NCBI GenBank assembly: GCA_020846515.1
Contig: JADLDX010000061.1
Coordinates: forward strand, 1 to 5,275
Reading direction: 5' to 3'
DNA: 5,275 nucleotides
From: Pirellulaceae bacterium
GTDB taxonomy: Bacteria > Planctomycetota > Planctomycetia > Pirellulales > Pirellulaceae
This document shows, piece after piece, positions 1 to 5,275 of this stretch (position 1 is the stretch's first letter; each line of letters begins with the position of its first letter). Under the pieces are notes generated by a model. That model did not search any database. It was given only the letters and a program-made list of their open reading frames with translations, and was not told where the DNA came from. The position numbers and the translations under genes were made by a program.

Positions 1-320
1 GCGACCATCTTGGCGATATCGATGTTGCTGCCGCCACCCAAAGCGATCAAGCCATTAGCGCCAACTTTCGAGGCCAACGCCGTCGCCTCGACAGTGCATT
101 CCAGTGGTGGTTCCGGTTGGCACCCGTCGTAGATCGTGACTTTCACGCCGCTCTGCTCGAGTGCCTCACGGGCTCGATCCGCCAAACCTAGGGCCACCAA
201 GTTCTGGTCGGTGACAATCAGCGCACGGCTCATCACCAAACGCGCCGCTACCACGCCCAGTTCAGCGAATGTTCCGCGCCCAAATAAGATCCGACCTGCG
301 GTTGCGAATTGCCAGCTCAC
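1..320 (-). CDS. Iron-containing alcohol dehydrogenase, N-terminal part (runs off left edge)
   Basis: Reading from a GTG at 320 gives 106 uninterrupted codons to the window edge. The protein begins SWQFATAGRILFGRGTFAEL, the usual opening of the Fe-ADH family (substrate entry strand followed by the FGRG turn). Residues 31-38 (SRALIVTD) match the first beta strand of the nucleotide-binding domain. Residues 91-104 (LIALGGGSNIDIAK) contain the family's signature GGGS loop, which binds the NAD(P) pyrophosphate, with Asp101 and Lys104 following as usual. Members reduce aldehydes or oxidise alcohols with NAD(P)H in the cytoplasm. The metal-binding His/Asp residues lie in the missing C-terminal half, so neither substrate nor metal can be judged; maleylacetate reductase or lactaldehyde reductase relatives are possible. 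The GTG overlaps the stop of the upstream 85-residue gene by 4 nt (GTGA), which supports this start and implies translational coupling. The family is usually about 380-400 residues, so roughly a quarter is visible. Confidence 0.9.
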   Translation of the reverse strand, partial: MSWQFATAGRILFGRGTFAELGVVAARLVMSRALIVTDQNLVALGLADRAREALEQSGVKVTIYDGCQPEPPLECTVEATALASKVGANGLIALGGGSNIDIAKMV

Positions 321-574
321 AGTTTGCTCTCAAGTGCCTTGACGACCAGTTCCGGGTTATCCGATTGGCGAAGATGCTCGATCTGCGCAGCCGGGATACC
401 TACCAATTCCAAATTCTTGGCTAGCGTATCCCAAATCTTCGCACGCTTCTTGCCTTCGGACAAATAAAGCTCAGTCACCAGTTCTTGCGCCCGTTGCAGG
501 GCGATATCATCGCGATTGTTATAGAAACGCTTGATAATCGATTGCTGATGACGCGAGTAGTTTTCCATCCCCAT
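317..574 (-). CDS. Small conserved-looking helical protein, function unknown, coupled to Fe-ADH
   Basis: An 85-residue protein starting MGMENYSRHQQ. I do not recognise a named domain. It appears almost entirely alpha-helical, is rich in Lys, Arg, Glu and Gln, and has no Cys, no signal peptide and no membrane segment, so it should be cytoplasmic. Recognisable blocks are ENYSRHQQSIIKRFYNNRD (residues 3-21), an amphipathic helix LYLSEGKKRAKIWDTLAK (about 36-53) and a C-terminal helix starting near PAAQIEHL. The reading frame extends upstream to a GTG at 598, but that start lies within a hairpin and has no ribosome binding site. The ATG at 574 has AAGAGGA 9 nt upstream, so it is preferred; the ATG at 568 is a further alternative. 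The stop overlaps the GTG of the Fe-ADH by 4 nt, so the two are probably made together. The small protein may act with, or regulate, that enzyme; this is inference from position only. Confidence 0.75.
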   Translation of the reverse strand: MGMENYSRHQQSIIKRFYNNRDDIALQRAQELVTELYLSEGKKRAKIWDTLAKNLELVGIPAAQIEHLRQSDNPELVVKALESKL

Positions 575-583
575 CTGAGTGAA

Positions 584-590
584 TCCTCTT
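584..590 (-). promoter_or_regulatory. Shine-Dalgarno site of the 85-residue gene
   Basis: AAGAGGA on the minus strand, ending 9 nt before the ATG at 574. It decides between this ATG and the upstream in-frame GTG at 598, which lies inside the hairpin at 593-613. The site starts 2 nt past the base of that hairpin, so folding of the hairpin could affect ribosome access only indirectly. Confidence 0.6.
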
Positions 591-592
591 TT

Positions 593-617
593 GGCCACAC
601 CCAGAGTGTGGCCTTAC
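593..617 (-). repeat. Perfect 8-bp hairpin with GTAA foot, possible degenerate single REP
   Basis: GGCCACAC at 593-600 and GTGTGGCC at 606-613 form a perfect 8-bp stem around a 5-nt loop. On the minus strand the hairpin is preceded directly by GTAA (617-614) and contains ACACTC near its apex, as does the first hairpin of the element at 4397-4458. It sits in the 127-nt gap between the 746-residue gene and the 85-residue gene. Neither strand has a run of T after the stem, so it is not a typical intrinsic terminator. It may be a single REP-like unit, or a leader structure of the small gene and Fe-ADH pair. Confidence 0.5.
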
Positions 618-701
618 AAAGCAAAGTTGACGTTAATTGATCGGGAGCCGCGTGAGTTTTTCTGGTGCGGGCCGATTGTCAGAGTCATCCGACATACCGA
701 G

Positions 702-2942
702 TTACTCGCCAACCCAAATCCAATGGGAGACGGTAACGTCGTTCTTATCGACCACGGTGGTACCGGCACATTTGCCCAGCTTCTTGAAACAATCCCACAT
801 CAAAAGCACATCAGTACCTGTTGGCACTGGAATGTCGTTCTCCGAAGGTCCTAGCGGTTGATCGAGGTCTTCATTGACGTTGGTCAAAGCATAATGCACC
901 CAAGGTTTGACGGCACGGAAGATGCCTGCGATGTCGATGAAGCCGACTTGTGCGAGCGGTTCTGTTTCCGAATACCAACCTGGTCGGGCCGCCAATGGCC
1001 TGCTTTGGTAGAGATCGCGTACCTGGCGGCTGCTATAACCCAGCACGGCGACGTCATTGCTGATGGCCATCTGCAATTCGAATTGATCCCAAGGAGCCGG
1101 TGCACCCATGGGGAACGAGTAACGTGTACCGCCCTCCGCCAGGCTTTCCGATTCGGGCTCTGGTACTTGTACTTCCGGTGGTATCTGACCTGGATTCTCT
1201 TCACGCATCAAGCTGATCATCGCATTGATCGACCGTATGAACTGATCGCAACCAGTCAAGAACAGATCCTTGTTTTTGATCTTCATGACCACGGCCATTT
1301 CGGGCAACGGCAGTGGCGCAGGAGGAGTAGGTGCGTCTTCGCTCAATTGAGTGGCCAGCGTTTGGGCGGTGATAGCCACTAACGATTCGTTGCCATCCAA
1401 GCCAGGTATCAAATGGTCACGCACCGCAGCGATCATGTCCTCGATGATCGGCATAACCTTCTCAGACATTTCTTCAAACTTCTCGACATCGTCAGCTTGT
1501 ATAAGGCCTGCTTCTTGCAGCATCTCGGCATGCTCCGGTATCTCTTCCATGACGGCATCTACAATTTCTCCAATGCCGTTCAGCCACTTTTGACGAGAGG
1601 CGATCAGGATCAAGGGAGCGGTACCACCATGCTTAGCAACTGCTAACGGCTTAGCATTCTCAAGCAGCCAGCTTGGAGTCCAGTCATATGCCAGGGTCTC
1701 AAGTCCTTCAGCGGTATGAAATCCATAGGCCAGCGCACTGGAGTATTTGGGCATCATCTCGACCAGTTTTTCGTCTAGCCACTGACAATCCTCAGTGAGT
1801 TTTTCTTGCCACTTGTCAAACTCGTCGGATTCAAATTGCAAGCTTAACGGACCAGTAATTTGCAGTGCAATGCGTTCAAAGTAGTGGTCGAAATTGCTGT
1901 CCCAAGACGCTTTGCGAAACTCGCCCGACGTGTAGTTTACACTTCGCAAATCGGCAGGTTGATTATTCGCCAGTTGTTTCAGTGCATCGGTGGCAAGCAA
2001 GTTGCCATTGCGTCCCAAATTGGCCAATGTATCGGCGCTTTCGCTGATGGACATCATAAAGCGATCGTTGACCACGCCCAGAGTCAGCACTACCTTTCGA
2101 CCGACCAAAAGTTCAGCCAGGTGATCGACAACATCTTGCGCATCAGCATCGGGAATCGGTATGTTTTCCCAGGGTATGTCTTCCGCAGAGAAGGTCATCG
2201 ACAGCGTTTGCCCATTGGCCAGATCTTTGCGGCGCAGGTTCTTGGCCAACGGTTTCAGTTGATCGATCGCCGACATACCAAGTTGCAAAATGCCTTCCAG
2301 TGCGTCGAGTTGCGTCCGAGCATTTTCATCCTCACTCAACTGAAAGCCCATGATCGTGGTGGGTACCGGAATAGCATCGAAGTCTTCTTTGGTCATATCC
2401 AAAAAGTAATCGCGCATCGACTCAGGATCTTGACCACTGGCGGCTAGCTCGTACTGAAACTTGGCGAACGCTTTGAGAAAGTCGCACCAGCTCTTTTCAC
2501 CGATGATGAAGCACTCATGCGCTGTCATATCGCTAGCCAGTAACATGAGGTCGCGAGCGATAGGGCTGGTCAAGAAGTTCTTGACTTGCTCGGTTTCCGG
2601 TTCAGGATTTTCCCATTTCGTCCGCAGGAACTGCTCGACCTCTTGAATGTATGGAACCTGACGAATCTCGGCGATCCAACCCGATTCAACATCCTCCAAC
2701 AAACCTTTGCGCATGTTGAGCGATGTGCTGAAGAAAGCCACGTCGCGGGCTGCCAAGGATAAACCCGTCGCGTCTAGCTTGACTTGGCTATCCGCAGAAG
2801 CCGCATTTTTCGTCGCGGTCTGAGCATGCAGGCTGCTCGTCGCCAGAGTTAACCAGGCCCACAGTGCCAAGCAAACCCACTGTACTAGGCAAGCCCAGCG
2901 TGGGTTGACATTTCGAATCGATGACCGAAGACCACAATCCAT
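702..2942 (-). CDS. Large secreted protein with two similar alpha/beta modules, function unknown
   Basis: A 746-residue protein I cannot assign to a named family. Residues 1-40 form a signal peptide: basic residues up to Arg15, a Trp/Leu-rich core at 16-35, and a probable signal peptidase I site after Ala40 (SLHA/QT). No other membrane segment is visible, so it should be periplasmic or extracellular. The mature chain is acidic and mostly helical. Two segments look related: about 191-310 (IPVPTTIMGFQLSED ... PWENIPIP ... VVLTLGVVNDRFMMSIS) and about 547-650 (PEMAVVMKIKNKDLF ... PWDQFELQMAISNDVAVLGYS). A Pro-rich linker, APTPPAPLPLPE (537-548), precedes the second. The layout recalls large exported planctomycete proteins of unknown function and, loosely, DUF3352-type proteins, but this is a weak resemblance. 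No catalytic motif is seen. The ATG at 2942 is chosen because it puts the signal peptide at the N-terminus; an in-frame GTG at 3002 would add 20 residues and lies in a palindrome. It is 223 nt downstream of galM and 127 nt upstream of the small gene. Confidence 0.85.
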   Translation of the reverse strand: MDCGLRSSIRNVNPRWACLVQWVCLALWAWLTLATSSLHAQTATKNAASADSQVKLDATGLSLAARDVAFFSTSLNMRKGLLEDVESGWIAEIRQVPYIQEVEQFLRTKWENPEPETEQVKNFLTSPIARDLMLLASDMTAHECFIIGEKSWCDFLKAFAKFQYELAASGQDPESMRDYFLDMTKEDFDAIPVPTTIMGFQLSEDENARTQLDALEGILQLGMSAIDQLKPLAKNLRRKDLANGQTLSMTFSAEDIPWENIPIPDADAQDVVDHLAELLVGRKVVLTLGVVNDRFMMSISESADTLANLGRNGNLLATDALKQLANNQPADLRSVNYTSGEFRKASWDSNFDHYFERIALQITGPLSLQFESDEFDKWQEKLTEDCQWLDEKLVEMMPKYSSALAYGFHTAEGLETLAYDWTPSWLLENAKPLAVAKHGGTAPLILIASRQKWLNGIGEIVDAVMEEIPEHAEMLQEAGLIQADDVEKFEEMSEKVMPIIEDMIAAVRDHLIPGLDGNESLVAITAQTLATQLSEDAPTPPAPLPLPEMAVVMKIKNKDLFLTGCDQFIRSINAMISLMREENPGQIPPEVQVPEPESESLAEGGTRYSFPMGAPAPWDQFELQMAISNDVAVLGYSSRQVRDLYQSRPLAARPGWYSETEPLAQVGFIDIAGIFRAVKPWVHYALTNVNEDLDQPLGPSENDIPVPTGTDVLLMWDCFKKLGKCAGTTVVDKNDVTVSHWIWVGE
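2844..2897 (-). repeat. Three tandem imperfect 18-bp repeats encoding the signal peptide core
   Basis: Three consecutive 18-bp units on the minus strand: TGGGCTTGCCTAGTACAG (2897-2880), TGGGTTTGCTTGGCACTG (2879-2862) and TGGGCCTGGTTAACTCTG (2861-2844). They are in frame and encode WACLVQ, WVCLAL and WAWLTL, residues 16-33 of the 746-residue protein. The first two units share 13 of 18 bases. This suggests that the hydrophobic core of the signal peptide was built or extended by tandem duplication. Confidence 0.7.
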
Positions 2943-2993
2943 AGCAGACCCCACACGCTTGCAGAAATGTACATTTGAGGGATGAGCACGCGA

Positions 2994-3009
2994 ATCGAAC
3001 ACGTTCGAT
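2994..3009. promoter_or_regulatory. 16-bp palindrome upstream of the large secreted gene, possible operator
   Basis: ATCGAAC and GTTCGAT form a perfect 7-bp inverted repeat around a 2-nt centre (AC). Its near end is 51 nt upstream of the ATG at 2942, and the alternative GTG at 3002 is at its centre. It could be a dimeric repressor site or a short hairpin in the leader. It resembles the half-sites of Gram-positive LexA boxes (GAAC/GTTC), but the spacer is 2 nt rather than 4, so it does not fit LexA. Confidence 0.35.
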
Positions 3010-3040
3010 CACATCCAGTGTGCTCAACTGAACGGGCGAA

Positions 3041-3069
3041 ATTTTAGCATATTTTGGACCGTTTGTACG
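3041..3069 (-). promoter_or_regulatory. Weak sigma70-like promoter candidate for the large secreted gene
   Basis: On the minus strand, TAAAAT (3046-3041) matches the -10 consensus at 5 of 6 positions. A poor -35 candidate, CGTACA (3069-3064), lies 17 nt upstream and matches at 3 of 6. The surrounding 25 nt are the AT-richest part of the gap. Transcription would begin near 3034 and include the palindrome at 2994-3009 in the leader. Confidence 0.25.
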
Positions 3070-3165
3070 ATGGCGGTCGGAAACGAAACATCGTTGCCAA
3101 CTTCGCCATCATTCAAGTTTAAGTCACCGCTCGGGCGGTTCTGGTTGCCCGCGGAAGTCCCACCG

Positions 3166-4311
3166 TCACTGGACCGAGAACTTGAAGACAGTAGAGCTGC
3201 TGTATGCCTTGCCCTTTTCCAAGATGGTCGAGGGGAACTTAGGCTGATTGGGGCTGTCCGGGTAATGCTGAGTCTCTAAGCAGAAGCCGCCGCGCTTGAC
3301 GTAGGCTTTGCCTGACTTGCCCTTCAATCGGCCATCCAAAAAGTTGCCGCAGTAGAACTGAACACCCGGTTCCGTTGTGGTAATTTCCAAGACGCGACCA
3401 GACTTGGGTTCCACGACTCGGGCAGCCAACTGCATCGATGCATCGCCAGGGGCACGGTTGATGACAAAATTATGGTCAAAACCCATGCCAAACTTCAATT
3501 GCTCATGCGCCTGATCGATGTCGCGGCCAATGGGCTTGAGGGTCGTAAAGTCAAATGGTGTACCTTTCACTGGAGCGATCTCGCCCGTGGGGATCGAACC
3601 GGCATCGACCGGCGTGTAGGCGTTGGCGTTGAGCATCAGTTGGTGGTCAAGAATGTCGCCTTCCCCTTCGCCCTTAAGATTGAAATACGTATGTTGAGTC
3701 AGGTTGACGGGCGTGGCCTTGTCAGTAGTCGCTAGATAATCGACTTTGAGCTCATTCTGATTGTTCAACGCGTAAGTCACGGTGATTTGCAGATTGCCTG
3801 GGTAACCCTCTTCTTTATCCTTGGCCAAATAAGATAGCTGCACGGCTTGGGCTCCAGGTACCACGATGGGTTTGAGCGACCAAACCACCTTGTCCAAACC
3901 GACCACGCCACCATGCAGATGGTTCTCCCCGTTATTGACGGCCAGACTGTAGGTTTCGCCACCGATGGCGAATTTGCCTTTAGCGATGCGATTGCCGTAA
4001 CGACCGACGATAGCGCCAAAGTACGGCTTGTCGACCGCGTTGATGTAATCTTCGATGCGGTTGTAACCCAAAGCCACGTCGGCCAGTTTGCCTTGGCGGT
4101 CCGGTACCACGATCGACGTCACAATGGCGCCGTAGTTGGTCACCTTGACCGTCATGCCGCTTGAGTTCTTTAGGGTGGCCAGTTGAATCGAGTCGAAGTC
4201 TTCCATAGTTTGCCCGCTGGATGATCGCATTGTGGTCAGGCACAAAGCAGTCAGCGCAAGATAGCCAAACCATGAACGCAGCAAACACGGACATGCACTC
4301 AACGTAATCAT
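3166..4311 (-). CDS. galM: Aldose 1-epimerase (galactose mutarotase), exported form
   Basis: A 381-residue protein catalysing interconversion of the alpha and beta anomers of galactose, glucose and related aldoses. The GalM beta-sandwich motifs are all present in order: NYGAIVTSIVVPD (59-71); GRYGNRIAKGKF (103-114) with the substrate-binding Arg104; NNGENHLHGG (126-135) with His133; NLTQHTYFNLKG (203-214) with the catalytic acid His207; MGFDHNFV (276-283) with Asp279; and FCLETQHYPDSPNQP (343-357) with the catalytic base Glu346. The enzyme should therefore be active. About 33 extra N-terminal residues form a signal peptide (Arg12, then hydrophobic WFGYLALTALCL, with cleavage probable near SSG/Q), so it would act in the periplasm or outside, unlike the usual cytoplasmic GalM of about 340 residues. 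The ATG at 4311 has GAGGA 9 nt upstream. No other galactose gene is beside it; its neighbours are uncharacterised. It may handle sugars released by polysaccharide breakdown, which is inference. Confidence 0.96.
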   Translation of the reverse strand: MITLSACPCLLRSWFGYLALTALCLTTMRSSSGQTMEDFDSIQLATLKNSSGMTVKVTNYGAIVTSIVVPDRQGKLADVALGYNRIEDYINAVDKPYFGAIVGRYGNRIAKGKFAIGGETYSLAVNNGENHLHGGVVGLDKVVWSLKPIVVPGAQAVQLSYLAKDKEEGYPGNLQITVTYALNNQNELKVDYLATTDKATPVNLTQHTYFNLKGEGEGDILDHQLMLNANAYTPVDAGSIPTGEIAPVKGTPFDFTTLKPIGRDIDQAHEQLKFGMGFDHNFVINRAPGDASMQLAARVVEPKSGRVLEITTTEPGVQFYCGNFLDGRLKGKSGKAYVKRGGFCLETQHYPDSPNQPKFPSTILEKGKAYSSSTVFKFSVQ

Positions 4312-4320
4312 AGCTGTGGG

Positions 4321-4325
4321 TCCTC
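4321..4325 (-). promoter_or_regulatory. Shine-Dalgarno site of galM
   Basis: GAGGA on the minus strand, 9 nt before the ATG at 4311. It supports the long start that includes the signal peptide over the internal Met codons at residues 28 and 36, and so supports export of the enzyme. Confidence 0.65.
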
Positions 4326-4348
4326 TGTCGGAGTGGATCGAGGTATCT

Positions 4349-4366
4349 GTGCGTAGGCAAACGCAC
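4349..4366. repeat. 6-bp hairpin in the galM leader
   Basis: GTGCGT (4349-4354) and ACGCAC (4361-4366) form a perfect 6-bp stem with a 6-nt loop, 38 nt upstream of the galM ATG. No T-run follows on either strand. It could be a leader structure or an operator; there is no further support. A -10-like TACAAT lies just upstream on the minus strand (4390-4385) but has no recognisable -35. Confidence 0.3.
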
Positions 4367-4396
4367 TAGGGATTGTGGAGGGATATTGTAGTATTT

Positions 4397-4458
4397 CTTG
4401 TAGCCCCGACACTCCGTGGCGGGGACTATGACGAGTCGCGGAGCGATTCGTCTACAGG
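4397..4458. repeat. REP doublet (BIME-like): two inverted GTAG hairpins inside an outer stem
   Basis: Hairpin 1 on the plus strand follows GTAG (4400-4403). Its stem is CCCCG (4404-4408) with CGGGG (4420-4424), an A/G mismatch, then CAC with GTG, closed by loop TCC (4413-4415). Hairpin 2 is GACGAGTCGC (4430-4439) with GCGATTCGTC (4443-4452): ten pairs including one G-T wobble, loop GGA on plus. On the minus strand this hairpin overlaps the 3' end of its own GTAG (4455-4452) and has loop TCC. An outer stem pairs 4397-4402 with 4453-4458. The two units are thus oppositely oriented copies of one plan, as in REP doublets spread by RAYT (TnpA-REP, Y1 family) transposases. The element begins directly after the stop codon of the 171-residue gene and lies 85 nt upstream of galM. 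In the transcript it would form a three-way junction that could stabilise or attenuate mRNA. No transposase is in the window, so any mobilisation would be in trans. Confidence 0.75.
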
Positions 4459-4974
4459 TCAATGCACATGCTCCATGACATTTTCCATGCTGTTCGGAGG
4501 CAGGAGGGGGATGCGACTGGGTTGGTTGAGCAACTGAAACGCCTTGAAGATGCTTACCGAAATGGTGCGACCATCTTGCTCATCGAGCAATTGGAAGATG
4601 TATTGGAAGGGGTAAATGACCAAAGTTTGCTGGCTACATGTTACGCCGATCACGACGGCATGCTGATCATCGCTCAGACGAACCTGGACCCATTTCCATT
4701 GGAAGGCCAGCGTCAACTGCTGTCCCCACAAACAACCCAATTCAAATGCACACTCTTCGATATCTTCATCTTCTATAAGGGGAGGAGCATCAGCGCCGGT
4801 CTCAGTCTGCGATTGGACCGAGTTTTGTTGGCAGAGGTAAGCATCGATTGCGGCCACGATCGATTCGGGTGAGGTCTGCTGGCTGTTCAAGTTCAAACGC
4901 TGCCGGGCGGCCACGCACGCAGTTTCTATATCCGCCAGCATATCCGGCTGGCCGGATAAATCATCAATTTTCAT
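4459..4974 (-). CDS. Uncharacterised acidic 171-residue protein
   Basis: I do not recognise a firm family. The N-terminal part (residues 1-57) is helical and ends in a Gln/Ser/Thr-rich stretch. An acidic segment, LIEDEDIEEC (66-75), leads into the most conserved-looking block, FELGCLWGQQLTLAFQWKWVQV (77-98). A beta strand pair, AVVIGVT (106-112) and TLVIYPFQYIFQLL (117-130), follows. The pattern of a small-residue helix with LG.LWG.QL followed by an aromatic W.WV strand loosely recalls DUF3806-like and immunity-type proteins, but this is a guess. There is no signal peptide or membrane segment, so it is probably cytoplasmic. The ATG at 4974 has only a weak upstream site; Met12 is an alternative start. 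The antiparallel open frame on plus at 4462-4872 is taken as its shadow. The stop codon is directly adjacent to the REP doublet. Co-transcription with galM is possible, with a 147-nt gap. Confidence 0.7.
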   Translation of the reverse strand: MKIDDLSGQPDMLADIETACVAARQRLNLNSQQTSPESIVAAIDAYLCQQNSVQSQTETGADAPPLIEDEDIEECAFELGCLWGQQLTLAFQWKWVQVRLSDDQHAVVIGVTCSQQTLVIYPFQYIFQLLDEQDGRTISVSIFKAFQLLNQPSRIPLLPPNSMENVMEHVH

Positions 4975-5022
4975 ATCGGCTCGTCAGCAAAAGTTGAGAG
5001 GGTTTGTTCCAGCGGAAATCAA

Positions 5023-5038
5023 CGCAGGTAAGCCTGCG
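5023..5038. repeat. 6-bp hairpin upstream of the 171-residue gene
   Basis: CGCAGG and CCTGCG form a perfect stem around the loop TAAG, 49 nt before the ATG at 4974. No T-run follows on either strand and there is no GTAG foot, so it is neither a clear terminator nor a REP unit. Confidence 0.4.
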
Positions 5039-5145
5039 AGTAACCCCATATATCAGGTCACAGGCCAGGTCTGTGCGCACTCATCACACATTAGCCGCTG
5101 ACGGCAAGAGTTTGTATAGACGGCAAACCTGCCCAAACCGAACGA

Positions 5146-5163
5146 ACTTTTTTTCAAAAAAGT
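5146..5163. repeat. T-tract/A-tract palindrome
   Basis: ACTTTTTT (5146-5153) and AAAAAAGT (5156-5163) are perfect inverted repeats around a 2-nt centre (TC), in otherwise mixed sequence. A further GTC/GAC pair around GAAAAA follows at 5162-5173. On either strand this could be a weak AT-only hairpin, or a rigid A-tract/UP-element-like segment of a promoter region. Confidence 0.4.
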
Positions 5164-5275
5164 CGAAAAAGACGTGAATTGGTTATGGCGTACCGCCCTT
5201 ATCCAATAGACAATCGTCGCAACGCGAGCCGATGAGGGGCCATGTTGGCAACAATGTGGTTTCGGTTACGCGTGA

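Larger units (their letters stand above)
4975..5275. other. Non-coding stretch at right edge, probable upstream region
   Basis: These 301 bases contain no convincing gene on either strand. Visible structure: a hairpin at 5023-5038; paired GACGGCAA repeats at 5100-5107 and 5119-5126; and a T7/A6 palindrome at 5146-5163. It is the upstream region of the 171-residue gene, but no promoter with both boxes stands out. Short frames open to the right edge on plus (ATG at 5232 or 5242) could be the start of a divergent gene, but with only 11-14 codons they cannot be judged. Confidence 0.5.

Noticed and set aside
593..613. Hairpin as an intrinsic terminator of the 746-residue gene
   Set aside because: On the minus strand the stem is followed by AAAAGAGG rather than by T residues.
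858..1382. 174-codon open frame on the plus strand
   Set aside because: Antisense to the 746-residue gene; composition rich in Arg, His and Trp without recognisable domains.
1860..2447. 195-codon open frame on the plus strand
   Set aside because: It lies wholly antisense to the 746-residue gene, has low-complexity His/Gln/Arg-rich composition typical of a shadow frame, and shows no motif.
2994..3009. LexA/SOS box
   Set aside because: The half-sites GAAC and GTTC are 2 nt apart instead of the 4 nt of the Gram-positive LexA box, and the downstream gene has no DNA-repair link.
2788..3027. 79-codon minus-strand frame overlapping the start of the 746-residue gene
   Set aside because: It is a frame shadow; the in-frame tandem repeats give it a repetitive look, but the overlapping frame supplies a proper signal peptide.
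3126..3139. Hairpin ACCGC/GCGGT just after galM as a terminator
   Set aside because: The stem is only 5 bp and no T-run follows on the minus strand.
3980..4462. 160-codon minus-strand frame overlapping the start of galM
   Set aside because: It overlaps the galM N-terminus in another frame, spans the REP doublet, and its sequence is Arg-rich without domain features; galM is certain.
4462..4872. 136-codon plus-strand frame opposite the 171-residue gene
   Set aside because: The minus-strand frame is longer, has a more natural acidic composition and fits the direction of all neighbours. Some doubt remains because neither protein has a recognised family.
5232..5275. Start of a divergent plus-strand gene (ATG at 5232 or 5242)
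   Set aside because: Only 11-14 codons are visible and the G-rich stretch GAGGGG is too close to the second ATG to be a normal ribosome binding site; it cannot be decided from this window.

Overview
The window looks like chromosomal DNA of a planctomycete (Pirellulaceae-like). The pointers are a very long secreted protein of no recognisable family whose signal peptide ends in 'LHAQ', an exported aldose epimerase, moderate GC with sparse intergenic hairpins, and the general composition of the proteins. This assignment is inference; there is no rRNA or marker gene here.

All supportable genes are on the minus strand. In transcription order (right to left) they are: a 171-residue uncharacterised acidic protein (4974-4459); galM, an exported aldose 1-epimerase with complete catalytic residues (4311-3166); a 746-residue secreted protein with two similar alpha/beta modules (2942-702); an 85-residue helical charged protein (574-317); and the N-terminal 106 codons of an iron-containing alcohol dehydrogenase that runs off the left edge (320-1). 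The last two overlap by 4 nt (GTGA) and are almost certainly one translationally coupled unit. The others are separated by 127 to 223 nt and could be separate transcripts.

The gaps hold the most distinctive non-coding structure. Between the 171-residue gene and galM, starting directly after the stop codon, lies a 62-bp element (4397-4458). It consists of two hairpins in opposite orientation, each preceded on its own strand by GTAG, each capped by a TCC loop, and enclosed by an outer stem. This is the architecture of a REP doublet (BIME) of the kind mobilised by RAYT/TnpA-REP transposases. A second, simpler hairpin with a GTAA foot (593-617) precedes the 85-residue gene and may be a degenerate single relative.

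The right-hand 301 bases (4975-5275) contain no convincing gene. They hold a 6-bp hairpin, a T-tract/A-tract palindrome and a pair of 8-bp direct repeats, and are probably the upstream region of the 171-residue gene and perhaps of a divergent gene beyond the edge. No tRNA, rRNA, CRISPR array or complete transposase is visible. No defence or secondary-metabolite system is apparent. The likely novelty lies in the REP doublet, the uncharacterised coupled small protein and the secreted two-module protein.
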